In this document: one piece after another, positions 1-9,573 of the stretch | Numbering within the stretch: position 1 is the stretch's first letter | How the letters are laid out: each line of letters opens with the position of its first letter | Source of the DNA: Streptococcus loxodontisalivarius | GTDB taxonomy: Bacteria > Bacillota > Bacilli > Lactobacillales > Streptococcaceae | Reading direction: 5' to 3' | NCBI RefSeq assembly: GCF_016908645.1 | Contig: NZ_JAFBEH010000013.1 | Coordinates: 1 to 48,297, forward strand | DNA length: 48,297 nt | Made by a program: the position numbers and the translations under genes | The notes under the pieces: generated by a model | Database searches by the model: none | Seen by the model: the letters and a program-made list of their open reading frames with translations, nothing else | Told to the model about the DNA's origin: nothing

Positions 1-208
1 ACGAGCTGTGCAAAAAAGATAAACTGCCTTGTGTCTTATCGACACATCGTCAGTTTCCTATTTTTGCTTTGCTCGCTTAACGGCTTTTGTATCATCTGAT
101 TTGAACACAACCTACGAGCTGTGCAAAAAAGATAAACTGCCTTGTGTCTTATCGACACATCGTCAGTTTCCTATTTTTGCTTTGCTCGCTTAACGGCTTT
201 TGTATCAT
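1..208 (+). repeat. tandem leader repeat upstream of recD2 (family copy A)
   Basis: Positions 1-95 and 114-208 are identical as far as I can read, a 95-base unit with a period of 113. Each unit can fold: AAACTG (21-26) pairs with CAGTTT (51-56) around an inner stem GTGTC (31-35)/GACAC (41-45); the second unit repeats this at 134-169. Each unit ends in TTTTGTATCAT, and the second ends 4 bases before the GAAAGG ribosome-binding site of recD2. Diverged relatives occur at 2752-2913, 12624-12654 and 37414-37618. The left copy touches the window edge, so the array may extend further. Confidence 0.85.
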
Positions 209-223
209 TTTGAAAGGTTTTCT

Positions 224-2722
224 ATGTCTTATTTTTTTTCTGGTAGGGTTGATCGTATTATTTTTGAGAATGCGTCAAACTTTTTCAAGATTCTTTTGTT
301 GGAGATTGAGGATAGCGACAGCGATTATCCTGAACCCGATATTATCATTACTGGAACTATGGGGGATGTCATGGAGGGTGAAGACTACACCTTCTGGGGG
401 GACTTGGTCCAGCATCCCAAGTATGGTCAACAGCTTAAGCTAGAACGTTATGAACGTGCTAAACCTAGTCAATCTGGTCTGGTCAAATACTTTTCTGGCG
501 ATAATTTCAAGGGAATTGGTAAAAAAACAGCTGAGAAAATTATCGATCTCTATGGTGAAGATCCTATTGACAAGATTCTAGAAGATCCGTCTAAGCTAGA
601 TAGTATCACTGGACTTTCTAAGGTCAATCGTGAAAAATTTGTTGCCAAGCTCAAACTCAATTATGGTACGGAACAAATTTTGACCAAGCTAGCCAGCTAT
701 GGACTCTCTTCCAAGTTTGCTGTGCAAATCTTCAATGAATACAAGGAAGACAGTCTCGATATTATCAAAGAAAATCCCTATCAACTGGTTGAAGAAATCA
801 AGGGTATCGGCTTTAAGATGGCTGACCAATTAGCAGAGCAACTAGGTATTGCAGCTGATTCTCCCCAACGTTTCCGCGCAGCCCTTATCCATGTCCTCCT
901 TGAACGCTCTCTTGAAGAGGGAGACACCTATCTGGAAGCTAGAGAACTCCTTGAAGGATCGCTCTACCTGCTTGAGGACAGTCGCCAGATTGAACTAGAT
1001 CCTGCCCTTGTTGCCAATGAACTCAGCAACCTCATCGCAGAGGACAAGGTGCAGCATATCGGTACCAAGATTTTTGACAATAGCCTCTATTATGCTGAAG
1101 CAGGTATCCACAAGCACCTCAATCGTCTCTTGGAAACTAAGACCAGTCTCGACTTTTCCACAGAAAAAATCGAGCAGGAGATTGAGGAGATACAAGATGA
1201 TTTGGGAATTTCCTATGATAGCGTTCAAAAGGAAGCTATCCACAAGGCTCTAACCAATAAGGTCTTCATCTTAACTGGTGGACCAGGAACAGGGAAAACC
1301 ACTGTTATCAATGGTATTATCGAGACTTATGCCCGCCTGCGCCGTATCAATCTCAAAAAGGATGAGTCACCTATCCTCCTTGCCGCTCCCACTGGACGTG
1401 CAGCCCGACGCATGAACGAGCTGACTGGGCTCCCTAGTGCCACTATCCACAGACACCTTGGTCTGACTGGGGATAGCGATGATTTCCAGACTCTAGATGA
1501 TTTCCTAGATGCCGACCTCATCATCGTGGACGAGTTCTCCATGGTGGACACTTGGCTTGCCAATCAGCTCCTATCTGCCATCTCCTCCAACACCCAGCTC
1601 ATTATCGTGGGCGATAGCGACCAGCTACCTTCTGTTGGACCTGGACAGGTTTTGGCTGACCTTTTGAAAATAGCAGAGCTGCCACAGATTGCCCTAACTA
1701 AGATTTTTAGACAGTCTGATGACTCAACAATCGTTACCTTGGCAAGTCATATTCGACAAGGCCAACTACCAGATGACTTTACCAGTAAAAAAGCAGACCG
1801 TTCCTATTTCGAAGCTGGCCCTGCCTTTATCCCAAGTATGGTAGAAAAAATTGTTCAATCAGCCATCAAAAGTGGTATTGAACCATCTGAAATCCAAATC
1901 CTTGCTCCCATGTACCGAGGACAGGCTGGTATCAATAACCTCAACCAGCTGCTACAAGACTTGATCAATCCACTAGACGATGAGATCGAATTTCTCTTTA
2001 ACGAGACCCGTTTTCGTAAGTATGACAAGGTTCTTCACCTCATCAACGATGCCGAATCCAATGTCTTTAATGGCGATATCGGTTATATCACAGACCTGAT
2101 TCCCGCCAAATACACCGAGTCCAAGCAAGATGAGATTATCCTCGATTTCGACGGAACTGAAGTCAGCTACCCTCGTAACGAATGGCCTAAGATTACCTTG
2201 GCCTATGCCATGTCTATCCACAAGTCACAGGGCTCAGAGTTTCAAGTGGTCATTCTACCAATCACACGCCAAAGCGGGCGCATGCTGCAACGCAACCTGA
2301 TTTATACCGCCATTACTCGTTCTAAAAGCAAGCTCATTCTCCTAGGAGAATACCAAGCTTTTGACTACGCCGTCCAAAATGAAGGTGCCAAACGTAAAAC
2401 CTACCTTGTCCAACGCTTCCAAGAAGAAACCAAAGAAGTTATCAACAGCTCTGTGGATAATTTTCAAGATAAAAGTTCCAATAATCTTGAAAATTCAAGC
2501 CAAGAAACCCCTTCAAAACCCTTAAATGAAGCTATTTCTAGCGATAAAAAAGACTTATCAACTACTTATACACAAGTTGTTGATAAGTCAGTGGATAAAT
2601 CTGTGAATTCTGTTCATAAGTCCCAATCTTACCGACTAACAGAGGACAATTGGACTGATATCGATCCTATGATTGGACTGACACAGAAAGATTTGGAGCT
2701 CTTCTTCACCAAGAAAGAGTAA
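224..2722 (+). CDS. recD2: RecD2 family ATP-dependent DNA helicase
   Basis: A superfamily 1B 5'-3' DNA helicase of the RecD2/YrrC type, which acts in DNA repair without RecBC. The 832-residue product has an N-terminal OB-like region, helix-hairpin-helix segments (FKGIGKKTA near residue 95 and IKGIGFKMADQL near 195), Walker A GGPGTGKTT near 352, a DEFSMVD Walker B, and the C-terminal motifs SIHKSQGSEF and YTAITRSK. I chose ATG 224 because GAAAGG lies 6 bases upstream; an in-frame TTG at 200 sits inside the repeat and has no ribosome-binding site. The last ~90 residues are a low-complexity Ser/Asp/Lys-rich tail (with DKSVDKSVNSV) ending in a short conserved-looking block. It is preceded by leader repeat copy A. 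Confidence 0.95.
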   Translation: MSYFFSGRVDRIIFENASNFFKILLLEIEDSDSDYPEPDIIITGTMGDVMEGEDYTFWGDLVQHPKYGQQLKLERYERAKPSQSGLVKYFSGDNFKGIGKKTAEKIIDLYGEDPIDKILEDPSKLDSITGLSKVNREKFVAKLKLNYGTEQILTKLASYGLSSKFAVQIFNEYKEDSLDIIKENPYQLVEEIKGIGFKMADQLAEQLGIAADSPQRFRAALIHVLLERSLEEGDTYLEARELLEGSLYLLEDSRQIELDPALVANELSNLIAEDKVQHIGTKIFDNSLYYAEAGIHKHLNRLLETKTSLDFSTEKIEQEIEEIQDDLGISYDSVQKEAIHKALTNKVFILTGGPGTGKTTVINGIIETYARLRRINLKKDESPILLAAPTGRAARRMNELTGLPSATIHRHLGLTGDSDDFQTLDDFLDADLIIVDEFSMVDTWLANQLLSAISSNTQLIIVGDSDQLPSVGPGQVLADLLKIAELPQIALTKIFRQSDDSTIVTLASHIRQGQLPDDFTSKKADRSYFEAGPAFIPSMVEKIVQSAIKSGIEPSEIQILAPMYRGQAGINNLNQLLQDLINPLDDEIEFLFNETRFRKYDKVLHLINDAESNVFNGDIGYITDLIPAKYTESKQDEIILDFDGTEVSYPRNEWPKITLAYAMSIHKSQGSEFQVVILPITRQSGRMLQRNLIYTAITRSKSKLILLGEYQAFDYAVQNEGAKRKTYLVQRFQEETKEVINSSVDNFQDKSSNNLENSSQETPSKPLNEAISSDKKDLSTTYTQVVDKSVDKSVNSVHKSQSYRLTEDNWTDIDPMIGLTQKDLELFFTKKE

Positions 2723-2751
2723 GGCTGACTAAGGAAAGTTACTGAAAGATA

Positions 2752-2913
2752 ATTTTTGCTTTGCTCGCTTAAGAGCTTTCGTATCATCGTATTCGAATAC
2801 GGGACTAATTTTCTATGGGAAAAGAGAAATTATACCTAGACGCAAGCGTCGTCGGTAAATTTCCTATTTCCTTACGAAAATTTCCAGCAAGCTGGAATGT
2901 CCCTTTATATCAT
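2752..2913 (+). repeat. leader repeat family copy B
   Basis: Diverged relative of the 1-208 repeat, lying between recD2 and the 2935 gene. TTTTTGCTTTGCTCGCTTAA is shared with copy A and leads to a first GTATCAT box (2781-2787). A second unit follows, with a perfect palindrome CGTATTCGAATACG (2788-2801) and two AA-loop hairpins, GACGC-AA-GCGTC (2839-2850) and TTCCAGC-AA-GCTGGAA (2882-2897). It closes with CCCTTTATATCAT (2901-2913), 8 bases before the AAGGAG of the next gene. Confidence 0.7.
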
Positions 2914-2934
2914 ATTCTAACAAGGAGATTTTGT

Positions 2935-3408
2935 ATGATTCTTACTTCGAGTGAAAAACTCAAAAAACATATTACTAATACATCAATTTTAACCATCATT
3001 CTTAATTTATTTATTGGTTTGATTGCTCTTTTGAACTTAATTGGGCTGATTTATGTAGCTACTCAAAGCGACAGCCAACTATCATCTAACTATGATAGTC
3101 AGACCCTTGCTGCCATTCGTCAAGCCCAAACCTTTGGCACTTATGCTCAAGCTATCCTCGTTCTTGCCCTCTACCTAGTCATCGCTGGGCTCTTGATTCG
3201 TAATCTCAGACGATTGAAAAAAGGGAAATCGATTTCCCTCTTGCCCTACTATCTTGGTTTTGTTTTGACACTTATTTCCCTTGGATTAGTCCTTTATAGC
3301 ATTGCTATTGGACAAACAAGCCCACACATCAGTAATTTTGTTGCACCAGTTCTCTTTAGCTGCCTCTACGGTTATGGCTATCAGTGTAGCAAGACCTATC
3401 TAGGATAA
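2935..3408 (+). CDS. small hypothetical membrane protein
   Basis: I do not recognise this 157-residue protein. After a polar N-terminus (MILTSSEKLKKHITN) there are about four hydrophobic segments: ILNLFIGLIALLNLIGLIYV, the stretch around ILVLALYLVIAGLLI, LGFVLTLISLGLVLYSI and a last one near FVAPVLFSCLYGYGY. A basic loop RNLRRLKKGK lies in the middle, so it is very likely an integral membrane protein. ATG 2935 is preceded by AAGGAG at 7 bases; a longer reading from 2815 would run through leader repeat B and is rejected. It stands alone between recD2 and the convergent dinB, with which it shares a terminator. Confidence 0.75.
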   Translation: MILTSSEKLKKHITNTSILTIILNLFIGLIALLNLIGLIYVATQSDSQLSSNYDSQTLAAIRQAQTFGTYAQAILVLALYLVIAGLLIRNLRRLKKGKSISLLPYYLGFVLTLISLGLVLYSIAIGQTSPHISNFVAPVLFSCLYGYGYQCSKTYLG

Positions 3409-3411
3409 AAG

Positions 3412-3444
3412 AAAGTCTGGAATTCACTCTTCCAGACTTTTTCT
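3412..3444. terminator. bidirectional terminator between the 2935 gene and dinB
   Basis: Perfect inverted repeat AAAGTCTGGAA (3412-3422) / TTCCAGACTTT (3430-3440) with a 7-base loop and T/A-rich flanks on both sides, placed between two converging stop codons. Confidence 0.85.
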
Positions 3445-4555
3445 ATTTACCTTGCTCTCTATCCTCCAGGAGATTCAACTCAATCGATTGATCCTCAAGT
3501 GAGGTAGCTGTAACGCCTAAAAGGCGGATGCCAGATTGATTTTCCTCCAATTCGTCAAAAATAGCATGAGCTTGTCTTTCGATAAGCGTAAAATCCTGAG
3601 TTGCCACTTCTAAGCTATGACGCTTGGTCAAGGTTGAAAAATCAGAATAGCGAACCTTGATAACAATACTCTTGGCTGATTTCTGATTCTTAATCAGGGC
3701 ATCTGCTACACGTTGCGCATTTTTACTCAGCTCTGCCTTGATATCTTCCTCACTAAAAAGAAGTTTAGCATAAGTCCTCTCACTCCCAATAGATTTGCGG
3801 ATGCGATTGGGCTTAACAGCAGAGTTAGAAATGCCACGAGCCTTACGATAAAGGTCATAGCCGAAACGACCAAAAAGGTCAATCAGCTGATTTTCAGAAA
3901 CTTCCTGCAAATCTTTTCCCGTAAAGACACCAATCTCGTGCAACCTCTCAACCGACTTGATTCCAACACCGTGAAACTTCTCAATAGGCAAATCAGCTAG
4001 AAAGCTCTCTGCCTCATCTGGTAAAATCAAGGTTAAGCCAGCTGGCTTTTGAAAATCACTGGCCAGTTTAGCTAGAAATTTATTGTAGGAAACACCAGCT
4101 GAACAGGTCAAGCTCAGCTCCTTCCAGATATCGTGTTGAATCAGCTTGGCTATTTTTACTGCCGAAGCGCTAGCAATCTTATTCTCCGTCACATCCAGAT
4201 AGGCCTCATCAATAGACATAGGCTCAACCAAATCTGTATAGCGCTTAAAAATCTCCCTAACCTGATAACCAACTTCTCGGTATTTACTGTAATTTCCCGA
4301 AATGAAAACGGCCTGGGGACAACGCTCAAAGGCCTCCTTGGAACTCATGGCAGAGTGGATACCAAACTTTCTCGCCTCATAGTTGCAGGTGGAAACCACC
4401 CCACGACCTCCTGTCTTTCTGGGATCACTCCCAATCACAACTGGCTTACCCTTGAGACTAGGATTATCCCTTTCTTCGACAGCAGCAAAAAAAGCATCCA
4501 TATCGATATGGATGATCTTGCGTGATGTGTCATTGATGAGGGGAAATTCTAGCAT
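3443..4555 (-). CDS. dinB: DNA polymerase IV (Y-family translesion polymerase)
   Basis: Error-prone translesion polymerase that extends from damaged or mispaired primer ends. The 370-residue product has the Y-family catalytic signature [13 protein letters not shown] near residue 16, with the metal-binding aspartates and the adjacent FF steric-gate region, and SIDEAYLD near residue 114 with the second acidic pair. The DNA-contacting thumb ([12 protein letters not shown]) and little-finger regions follow. I take the ATG at 4555: AAGGAG sits 5 bases upstream, while an in-frame GTG at 4561 abuts that sequence. Its upstream region is shared with the divergent pflB. I saw no clear LexA/HdiR-type operator. 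Confidence 0.93.
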   Translation of the reverse strand: MLEFPLINDTSRKIIHIDMDAFFAAVEERDNPSLKGKPVVIGSDPRKTGGRGVVSTCNYEARKFGIHSAMSSKEAFERCPQAVFISGNYSKYREVGYQVREIFKRYTDLVEPMSIDEAYLDVTENKIASASAVKIAKLIQHDIWKELSLTCSAGVSYNKFLAKLASDFQKPAGLTLILPDEAESFLADLPIEKFHGVGIKSVERLHEIGVFTGKDLQEVSENQLIDLFGRFGYDLYRKARGISNSAVKPNRIRKSIGSERTYAKLLFSEEDIKAELSKNAQRVADALIKNQKSAKSIVIKVRYSDFSTLTKRHSLEVATQDFTLIERQAHAIFDELEENQSGIRLLGVTATSLEDQSIELNLLEDREQGK

Positions 4556-4690
4556 AGACACTCCTTGGATAGACTAGACCTGGGTATAATACTTAGAATG
4601 GTTCATATCATTATTTAGACTAATTCTCAGTAAGTTTTTCATTACTTAGTATTATATAACATTTTGACTGTCAATACTATTTTCTGATAT

Positions 4691-4730
4691 TTATAATACA
4701 GTTAATATTTTTTAGAAAACTGTATTATAA
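4691..4730. promoter_or_regulatory. perfect inverted repeat upstream of pflB
   Basis: Arms TTATAATACAGTT (4691-4703) and AACTGTATTATAA (4718-4730) are exact reverse complements, 13 bases each, separated by 14 bases. It lies between divergent dinB and pflB, about 75 bases upstream of the pflB promoter boxes. It is not followed by a T tract, so an operator is more likely than a terminator. The binding factor is unknown to me. Confidence 0.6.
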
Positions 4731-4760
4731 AAGAAAGTCAAATAATATGCTCAAATTTAT

Positions 4761-4789
4761 TTGTGTAAACGCTTACTGTATGATAGAAT
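4761..4789 (+). promoter_or_regulatory. pflB promoter with overlapping cre site
   Basis: TTGTGT (4761-4766), a 17-base spacer and TAGAAT (4784-4789) form a plausible sigma-70 promoter. TGTAAACGCTTACT (4764-4777) matches the catabolite-responsive element consensus TGWAARCGYTWWCW and overlaps the -35 box, suggesting direct CcpA control. CcpA control of pfl is known in streptococci; here it is inferred from the site. Confidence 0.7.
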
Positions 4790-4843
4790 ATAATTGTAAG
4801 TATAACAGATTTACTGTTATTAGAATTAATAAGGAGAAATGTC

Positions 4844-7153
4844 ATGGCAACTGTCAAAACTAACACTGATGTTTTTGAAAAAGCTTGGGAAGGCTTCAAA
4901 GGTACTGACTGGAAAGAAAGAGCCAGCGTATCACGCTTTGTTCAAGCAAACTACACACCTTATGATGGAGATGAAAGCTTCTTGGCTGGTCCAACTGAGC
5001 GCTCACTCAAAATTAAAAAAATCGTAGAAGAAACTAAAGCTCACTATGAAGAAACTCGTTTCCCATACGATAACCGTCCAACTTCAATCGCTGATATCCC
5101 AGCTGGTTACATCTCAAAAGAAGATGAATTGATCTTTGGTATCCAAAATGATGAGTTGTTCAAACTCAACTTCATGCCAAAAGGTGGTATCCGTATGGCG
5201 GAAACTACTCTTAAAGAAAATGGCTATGAACCAGATCCAGCTGTTCACGAAATCTTTACAAAATACGTAACTACTGTTAACGACGGTATCTTCCGTGCCT
5301 ACACTTCAAATATCCGTCGTGCACGTCACGCTCACACAGTTACTGGTCTTCCAGATGCTTACTCACGTGGACGTATCATCGGTGTTTACGCACGTCTTGC
5401 TCTTTACGGTGCAGACTACTTGATGCAAGAAAAAGTTAACGACTGGAATGCTATCACTGAAATCGACGAAGAATCAATCCGTCTTCGCGAAGAAGTTAAC
5501 ATGCAATACCAAGCACTTGGTGAAGTTGTTAAACTTGGTGATCTTTACGGAGTTGACGTTCGTCGTCCAGCTGAAAACGTTAAAGAAGCTATCCAATGGG
5601 TAAACATTGCATTCATGGCTGTATGTCGTGTTATCAATGGTGCCGCTACATCTCTTGGACGTGTGCCAATCGTTCTTGATATCTTTGCAGAACGTGACCT
5701 TGCTCGTGGAACATTCACAGAGTCAGAAATCCAAGAATTCGTTGATGATTTCGTTATGAAACTTCGTACAGTTAAATTTGCTCGTACAAAAGCTTACGAC
5801 CAATTGTACTCAGGTGACCCAACATTCATCACAACTTCTATGGCTGGTATGGGTAACGACGGTCGTCACCGTGTTACTAAAATGGACTACCGTTTCTTGA
5901 ACACTCTTGACAATATCGGTAACTCACCAGAGCCAAACTTGACAGTTCTTTGGACTGACCAATTGCCATACTCATTCCGTCGCTACTGTATGTCAATGTC
6001 ACACAAACACTCTTCAATCCAATACGAAGGTGTGACAACAATGGCTAAAGACGGTTACGGTGAAATGTCATGTATCTCATGCTGTGTATCACCACTTGAC
6101 CCAGAAAATGAAGAACAACGCCACAACATCCAATACTTTGGTGCTCGTGTTAACGTTCTCAAAGCTCTTCTTACAGGTCTTAACGGTGGTTACGACGATG
6201 TTCACAAAGACTACAAAGTATTCGACATCGATCCAGTCCGTGATGAAGTTCTTGACTTCGATACAGTTAAAGCTAACTTCGAAAAATCTCTTGACTGGTT
6301 GACAGACACTTATGTAGATGCCCTTAACATCATCCACTACATGACTGATAAATACAACTACGAAGCTGTCCAAATGGCCTTCTTGCCAACTCACCAACGT
6401 GCTAACATGGGATTCGGTATCTGTGGTTTCGCAAATACTGTTGATACTTTGTCAGCTATCAAGTACGCTACTGTTAAACCAATCCGTGACGAAGATGGTT
6501 ACATCTACGACTACGAAACTGTTGGAGAATTCCCACGTTGGGGTGAAGATGATCCACGTTCAAACGAATTGGCTGAATGGTTGATCGAAGCTTACACTAC
6601 TCGTCTTCGTAGCCACAAACTTTACAAAAACGCTGAAGCAACTGTATCACTTCTTACAATCACTTCAAACGTTGCCTACTCTAAACAAACTGGTAACTCA
6701 CCAGTTCACAAAGGTGTTTACCTCAACGAAGATGGTTCAGTGAACTTGTCTAAACTTGAATTCTTCTCACCAGGTGCTAACCCATCTAACAAAGCTAAAG
6801 GTGGTTGGTTGCAAAACTTGAACTCATTGGCAAGCCTTGACTTCTCATACGCTGCTGATGGTATCTCATTGACAACTCAAGTATCACCACGTGCCCTTGG
6901 TAAAACTCGTGACGAACAAGTTGATAACTTGGTTACAATCCTTGACGGTTACTTCGAAAACGGTGGTCAACACGTTAACTTGAACGTTATGGACCTTAAC
7001 GACGTTTACGAAAAAATCATGGCTGGTGAAGATGTTATCGTTCGTATCTCTGGATACTGCGTAAACACTAAATACCTTACACCAGAACAAAAAACTGAAT
7101 TGACACAACGTGTCTTCCACGAAGTGCTTTCAATGGATGACGCTCTTGCATAA
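4844..7153 (+). CDS. pflB: formate acetyltransferase (pyruvate formate-lyase)
   Basis: Glycyl-radical enzyme that converts pyruvate and CoA to acetyl-CoA and formate in anaerobic mixed-acid fermentation. The 769-residue product is of normal length for streptococcal Pfl. The catalytic cysteine pair is C413-C414 in ISCCVSPLD and the radical glycine is in VRISGYCV near residue 737. The GYC form, instead of the GYA of E. coli, is as I remember it from streptococcal enzymes. ATG 4844 follows AAGGAG at 8 bases. It appears monocistronic, with its own promoter and a strong terminator. Codon use is highly biased (GTT, GGT, CGT, AAC), as expected for an abundant protein. The activating enzyme PflA is not in the window. 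Confidence 0.97.
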   Translation: MATVKTNTDVFEKAWEGFKGTDWKERASVSRFVQANYTPYDGDESFLAGPTERSLKIKKIVEETKAHYEETRFPYDNRPTSIADIPAGYISKEDELIFGIQNDELFKLNFMPKGGIRMAETTLKENGYEPDPAVHEIFTKYVTTVNDGIFRAYTSNIRRARHAHTVTGLPDAYSRGRIIGVYARLALYGADYLMQEKVNDWNAITEIDEESIRLREEVNMQYQALGEVVKLGDLYGVDVRRPAENVKEAIQWVNIAFMAVCRVINGAATSLGRVPIVLDIFAERDLARGTFTESEIQEFVDDFVMKLRTVKFARTKAYDQLYSGDPTFITTSMAGMGNDGRHRVTKMDYRFLNTLDNIGNSPEPNLTVLWTDQLPYSFRRYCMSMSHKHSSIQYEGVTTMAKDGYGEMSCISCCVSPLDPENEEQRHNIQYFGARVNVLKALLTGLNGGYDDVHKDYKVFDIDPVRDEVLDFDTVKANFEKSLDWLTDTYVDALNIIHYMTDKYNYEAVQMAFLPTHQRANMGFGICGFANTVDTLSAIKYATVKPIRDEDGYIYDYETVGEFPRWGEDDPRSNELAEWLIEAYTTRLRSHKLYKNAEATVSLLTITSNVAYSKQTGNSPVHKGVYLNEDGSVNLSKLEFFSPGANPSNKAKGGWLQNLNSLASLDFSYAADGISLTTQVSPRALGKTRDEQVDNLVTILDGYFENGGQHVNLNVMDLNDVYEKIMAGEDVIVRISGYCVNTKYLTPEQKTELTQRVFHEVLSMDDALA

Positions 7154-7165
7154 GAGTTCATCACT

Positions 7166-7195
7166 AAGTCGAGCTTAGGCTCGACTTTTTTGTTT
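7166..7195 (+). terminator. pflB terminator
   Basis: AAGTCGAGC (7166-7174), TTAG loop, GCTCGACTT (7179-7187) followed by a run of T: a textbook intrinsic terminator. Confidence 0.9.
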
Positions 7196-7260
7196 GTTTT
7201 ACCCATAAACCCTACAAGATAATGGCGGTCTAGATGATAATAAAAAATATCTCAAAGGTC

Positions 7261-7296
7261 TTGATTATCTCTTCAAATCATTTTAAAATGACAGTA
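7261..7296 (+). promoter_or_regulatory. promoter of a leaderless acetyltransferase mRNA
   Basis: TTGATT (7261-7266), 17-base spacer, TAAAAT (7284-7289). The expected transcription start, after a 6-base gap, is the A of the ATG at 7296. No Shine-Dalgarno sequence exists between promoter and start. Confidence 0.6.
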
Positions 7297-7736
7297 TGAA
7301 AATTTTGCAGACTAGAGACACCATGTCAAAAACCTATCTTCATGCCATGAAAATCAGACATCAGGTCTTTGTGAAAGGACAGGGAATTCCTCGTTCTAGG
7401 GACTTGGATAAAGACGAGGCTAACTGCCTTCATTTTGTCCTCTATGATGATAATAATCAAGCTGCCGCAACCTGCAGACTCTTATTTTCGCAGACAGAAA
7501 AAAGCGCCAGTCTTCAACGAATGGCGGTCTTAGATAAGTATCAAGGTCATGGTTTAGGCAATCAGCTGCTCCAATACGTTTGTGACTTTGCCAAGGAAAG
7601 ACAAATAAGGAGTATAAAGGCACATTCACAGCTATCTGCTCTGCCATTTTACCAGAAAAACGGCTTTATTCCTCAGGGAGAGACTTTTCTCGACACAGGA
7701 ATTGAGCATCTCCTTGTCATTAAGAAGCTCAGCTAG
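7296..7736 (+). CDS. GNAT family N-acetyltransferase
   Basis: A 146-residue GNAT acetyltransferase; the acceptor substrate cannot be told from sequence. The acetyl-CoA pyrophosphate-binding loop is seen in LDKYQGHGLGNQLLQ near residue 80, preceded by the strand LQRMAV and followed by the typical C-terminal FYQKNGF segment near residue 117. It resembles the ElaA/YjcF-like subgroup (IRHQVFVKGQGIP near the N-terminus). No ribosome-binding site precedes ATG 7296 and the promoter puts +1 on this A, so the mRNA is probably leaderless. The next in-frame ATG, at 7324, also lacks a ribosome-binding site. It converges with the serine hydrolase gene. Confidence 0.85.
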   Translation: MKILQTRDTMSKTYLHAMKIRHQVFVKGQGIPRSRDLDKDEANCLHFVLYDDNNQAAATCRLLFSQTEKSASLQRMAVLDKYQGHGLGNQLLQYVCDFAKERQIRSIKAHSQLSALPFYQKNGFIPQGETFLDTGIEHLLVIKKLS

Positions 7737-7739
7737 ACG

Positions 7740-7775
7740 AAAGACCCCTTTGCACTAAGCAAGGAGGTCTTTTTT
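7740..7775. terminator. bidirectional terminator
   Basis: AAAGACC-C-CTT / AAGG-AGGTCTTT hairpin around 7740-7769 with A and T runs on the two sides, between converging genes; it overlaps the end of the serine hydrolase coding region. Confidence 0.7.
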
Positions 7776-8684
7776 GATGATTTCAATCAATTCATTACGG
7801 TCCAAAATCCACTGAGCACGCTCATCCTTTTCGTAAGTCCTATTACTTAGGAAAATAGCTGCGCTCTGCTGGGGGATATTTATCAAAATAAAGGTCCCTG
7901 TATAGCCAGTATGAAGGAGCCAATCATCCTGAAGATCCCAGGCAAGACTTCTTTCCTTAGAGCTGTAAGAATAGTTTTTGACTAGGTCCTCAGCAAAGTC
8001 ATCTGTCAAATAGTGATTGACAAAACGCTCCAAATCTCTAAGGTTTGAAAATAGCCCTGCAGAGCCTGTGTGGACGCCTAAGACACGAGCCTTAGGATCA
8101 TGGACAAGACCAGCTTTTTGACCTTTGACAGTCGGCACAGCCATTTCTCTAGGTCCAAAAGAGGTCTCAGTCATCTGCCAAGGACCAAAAATCTTGTCCT
8201 GAAAGAGCTGATCCAGAGTCTGCTTGTTCTGATACTCTAGCATAAGCCCCAACAAAATAAAGTTGATATCAGTATAGAGAAAATCCTTTTCTTCCTTAAC
8301 TGTAATTTTATTAATCGCTGCAATCAGTTCCTCTTGATTAAGCTGGTCACGGTTGGGAATGAAAGGATCAATACCAGATGCGTGGGTCAACAGGTCTCTG
8401 ATAGTCAGTTTCTCATTTTCAACTGCTGGATAGTAGGACTTGAGACTAGCGTCAAGGTCTAGTTGACCAGACTGATAAGCTAGGATCAACAAGGTGCCAA
8501 CTCCAACAACCTTAGAAACACTAGCCAAGTCATAGATAAGCCCTGCCTTAACAGGCTCACTACCATCTTGAGTTCCAAAATAAGCCTCCTGCCATTTTCC
8601 CTTTTGGAAATAAGCAAGGCTAGCACCAGGATAGATAGCCTGACTGATCTGTTCTTCTATTTTTTGGAAAGTTTCTTCCATCAT
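7755..8684 (-). CDS. serine hydrolase, beta-lactamase/penicillin-binding-protein-like family
   Basis: A 309-residue class C beta-lactamase-like serine hydrolase. The SxxK nucleophile motif is SVSK near residue 55 (LASVSKVVGVGTL), the second motif is YTD (FLYTDINFILLG) near 137, and HTGYTGT near 257 corresponds to the third (KTG-like) motif. There is no signal peptide, so it seems cytosolic, unlike true penicillin-binding proteins; the substrate may be a peptide or ester. Its ATG overlaps the cppA stop in an ATGA junction, so the pair is one translationally coupled operon. A true beta-lactamase is unlikely. Confidence 0.85.
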   Translation of the reverse strand: MMEETFQKIEEQISQAIYPGASLAYFQKGKWQEAYFGTQDGSEPVKAGLIYDLASVSKVVGVGTLLILAYQSGQLDLDASLKSYYPAVENEKLTIRDLLTHASGIDPFIPNRDQLNQEELIAAINKITVKEEKDFLYTDINFILLGLMLEYQNKQTLDQLFQDKIFGPWQMTETSFGPREMAVPTVKGQKAGLVHDPKARVLGVHTGSAGLFSNLRDLERFVNHYLTDDFAEDLVKNYSYSSKERSLAWDLQDDWLLHTGYTGTFILINIPQQSAAIFLSNRTYEKDERAQWILDRNELIEIIKKDLLA

Positions 8685-9430
8685 TTACGGAACCAAATCT
8701 CGATTTTTGAAGGATCAGACAAGACAAGGATAGTTTCTTTCTTATCCATATAAACGTCTAGCCCTTTAGCATCAAAGTAGGCTTTGATAGCAGCCATATC
8801 TGCTGATTCATCAAGCTTGAACTCAAAGATTTCCAAATCCCAAGTCACATTTGGCTCGACAGTCAAGTCTGCTCCTTCTCTTTGAGTGAAGCTGATTGTC
8901 AGCGGTAGACCGTCAGCAACTAGTTCTTGATAGAAGTCAGCAGTTTCTTGAGATGGGACGTTTAACTCAAAGCCATCAAATTGGAAATCAGCCAAACCTT
9001 CAAAACCTTCTACTGCTGTGAAGTCAGCCTCCTCAGTCACTTCAAGGCAGCTTATATCATCTTCTGCATGGAGTAGGAAAAGATCATCTTCTGGAGATTT
9101 AACCTCAAAAGCGTAGCCATTTTTTCCCTTGAAAATAGCTGTCGCATCAACTCCTCTAGCCAAGAGAGACTCAATGGAAGCTGCATCTGTCTTGAGACGA
9201 ACACGCGCCAGCTTCTTAACACCGTCAGCAACCGCACGGGTACGCATCGATGGTGATTCTTCGATGATAAACTGGCGCTCTCTGTTTTCCCAACCAGTCA
9301 TGATAGCAATAGCATTTTCTTCGTAGGTCAATCGCATCCCAAGATTTTCTTGATAAAATTGGATATTTAAATCACGATTGTTAACTCGAATAAGCGGTGT
9401 GTTAAAATACACATTTTCAAAAATAGACAT
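8681..9430 (-). CDS. cppA: CppA family protein (vicinal-oxygen-chelate fold)
   Basis: I recognise the CppA family of streptococci, named for a reported C3-degrading activity; the fold is that of glyoxalase/VOC proteins. The N-terminal part contains TPLIRVNNRDLNIQFYQ and the block IEESPSMRTRAV, which are characteristic, and the C-terminal half is a second VOC-like module. There is no signal peptide or LPXTG in the 249 residues, so how it would reach complement outside the cell is unclear; an intracellular enzymatic role is possible. I chose the ATG at 9430, with GGAGG 5 bases upstream, over the upstream in-frame ATG 9433 and TTG 9442. It is coupled to the downstream serine hydrolase. Confidence 0.85.
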   Translation of the reverse strand: MSIFENVYFNTPLIRVNNRDLNIQFYQENLGMRLTYEENAIAIMTGWENRERQFIIEESPSMRTRAVADGVKKLARVRLKTDAASIESLLARGVDATAIFKGKNGYAFEVKSPEDDLFLLHAEDDISCLEVTEEADFTAVEGFEGLADFQFDGFELNVPSQETADFYQELVADGLPLTISFTQREGADLTVEPNVTWDLEIFEFKLDESADMAAIKAYFDAKGLDVYMDKKETILVLSDPSKIEIWFRK

Positions 9431-9573
9431 CATTTCCTCCAATCTTTACTATTGTAATGTAAATCACTTGATTTGACAAATAATTATCGGTTTATAGCCC
9501 TTAATGTTAGCCTTTTGAGGAATTTTTCATAGACTTCTAAATATGGAAAATCTGACTTTGTTTTCAATCTGTA

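Noticed and set aside
200..223. Upstream TTG start for recD2
   Set aside because: It falls inside the leader repeat and lacks a ribosome-binding site, while ATG 224 has GAAAGG at proper spacing.
2815..2934. N-terminal extension of the 2935 membrane protein
   Set aside because: The extra 40 codons are repeat DNA (copy B) and the strong AAGGAG is directly before ATG 2935.
6089..6397. Open frames antisense to pflB
   Set aside because: They are shadows of a highly biased codon pattern, with no ribosome-binding sites or promoters.
7069..7080. GYC instead of GYA at the pyruvate formate-lyase radical site as a possible defect
   Set aside because: As I recall, streptococcal enzymes normally have GYC; the radical glycine and the cysteine pair are intact.
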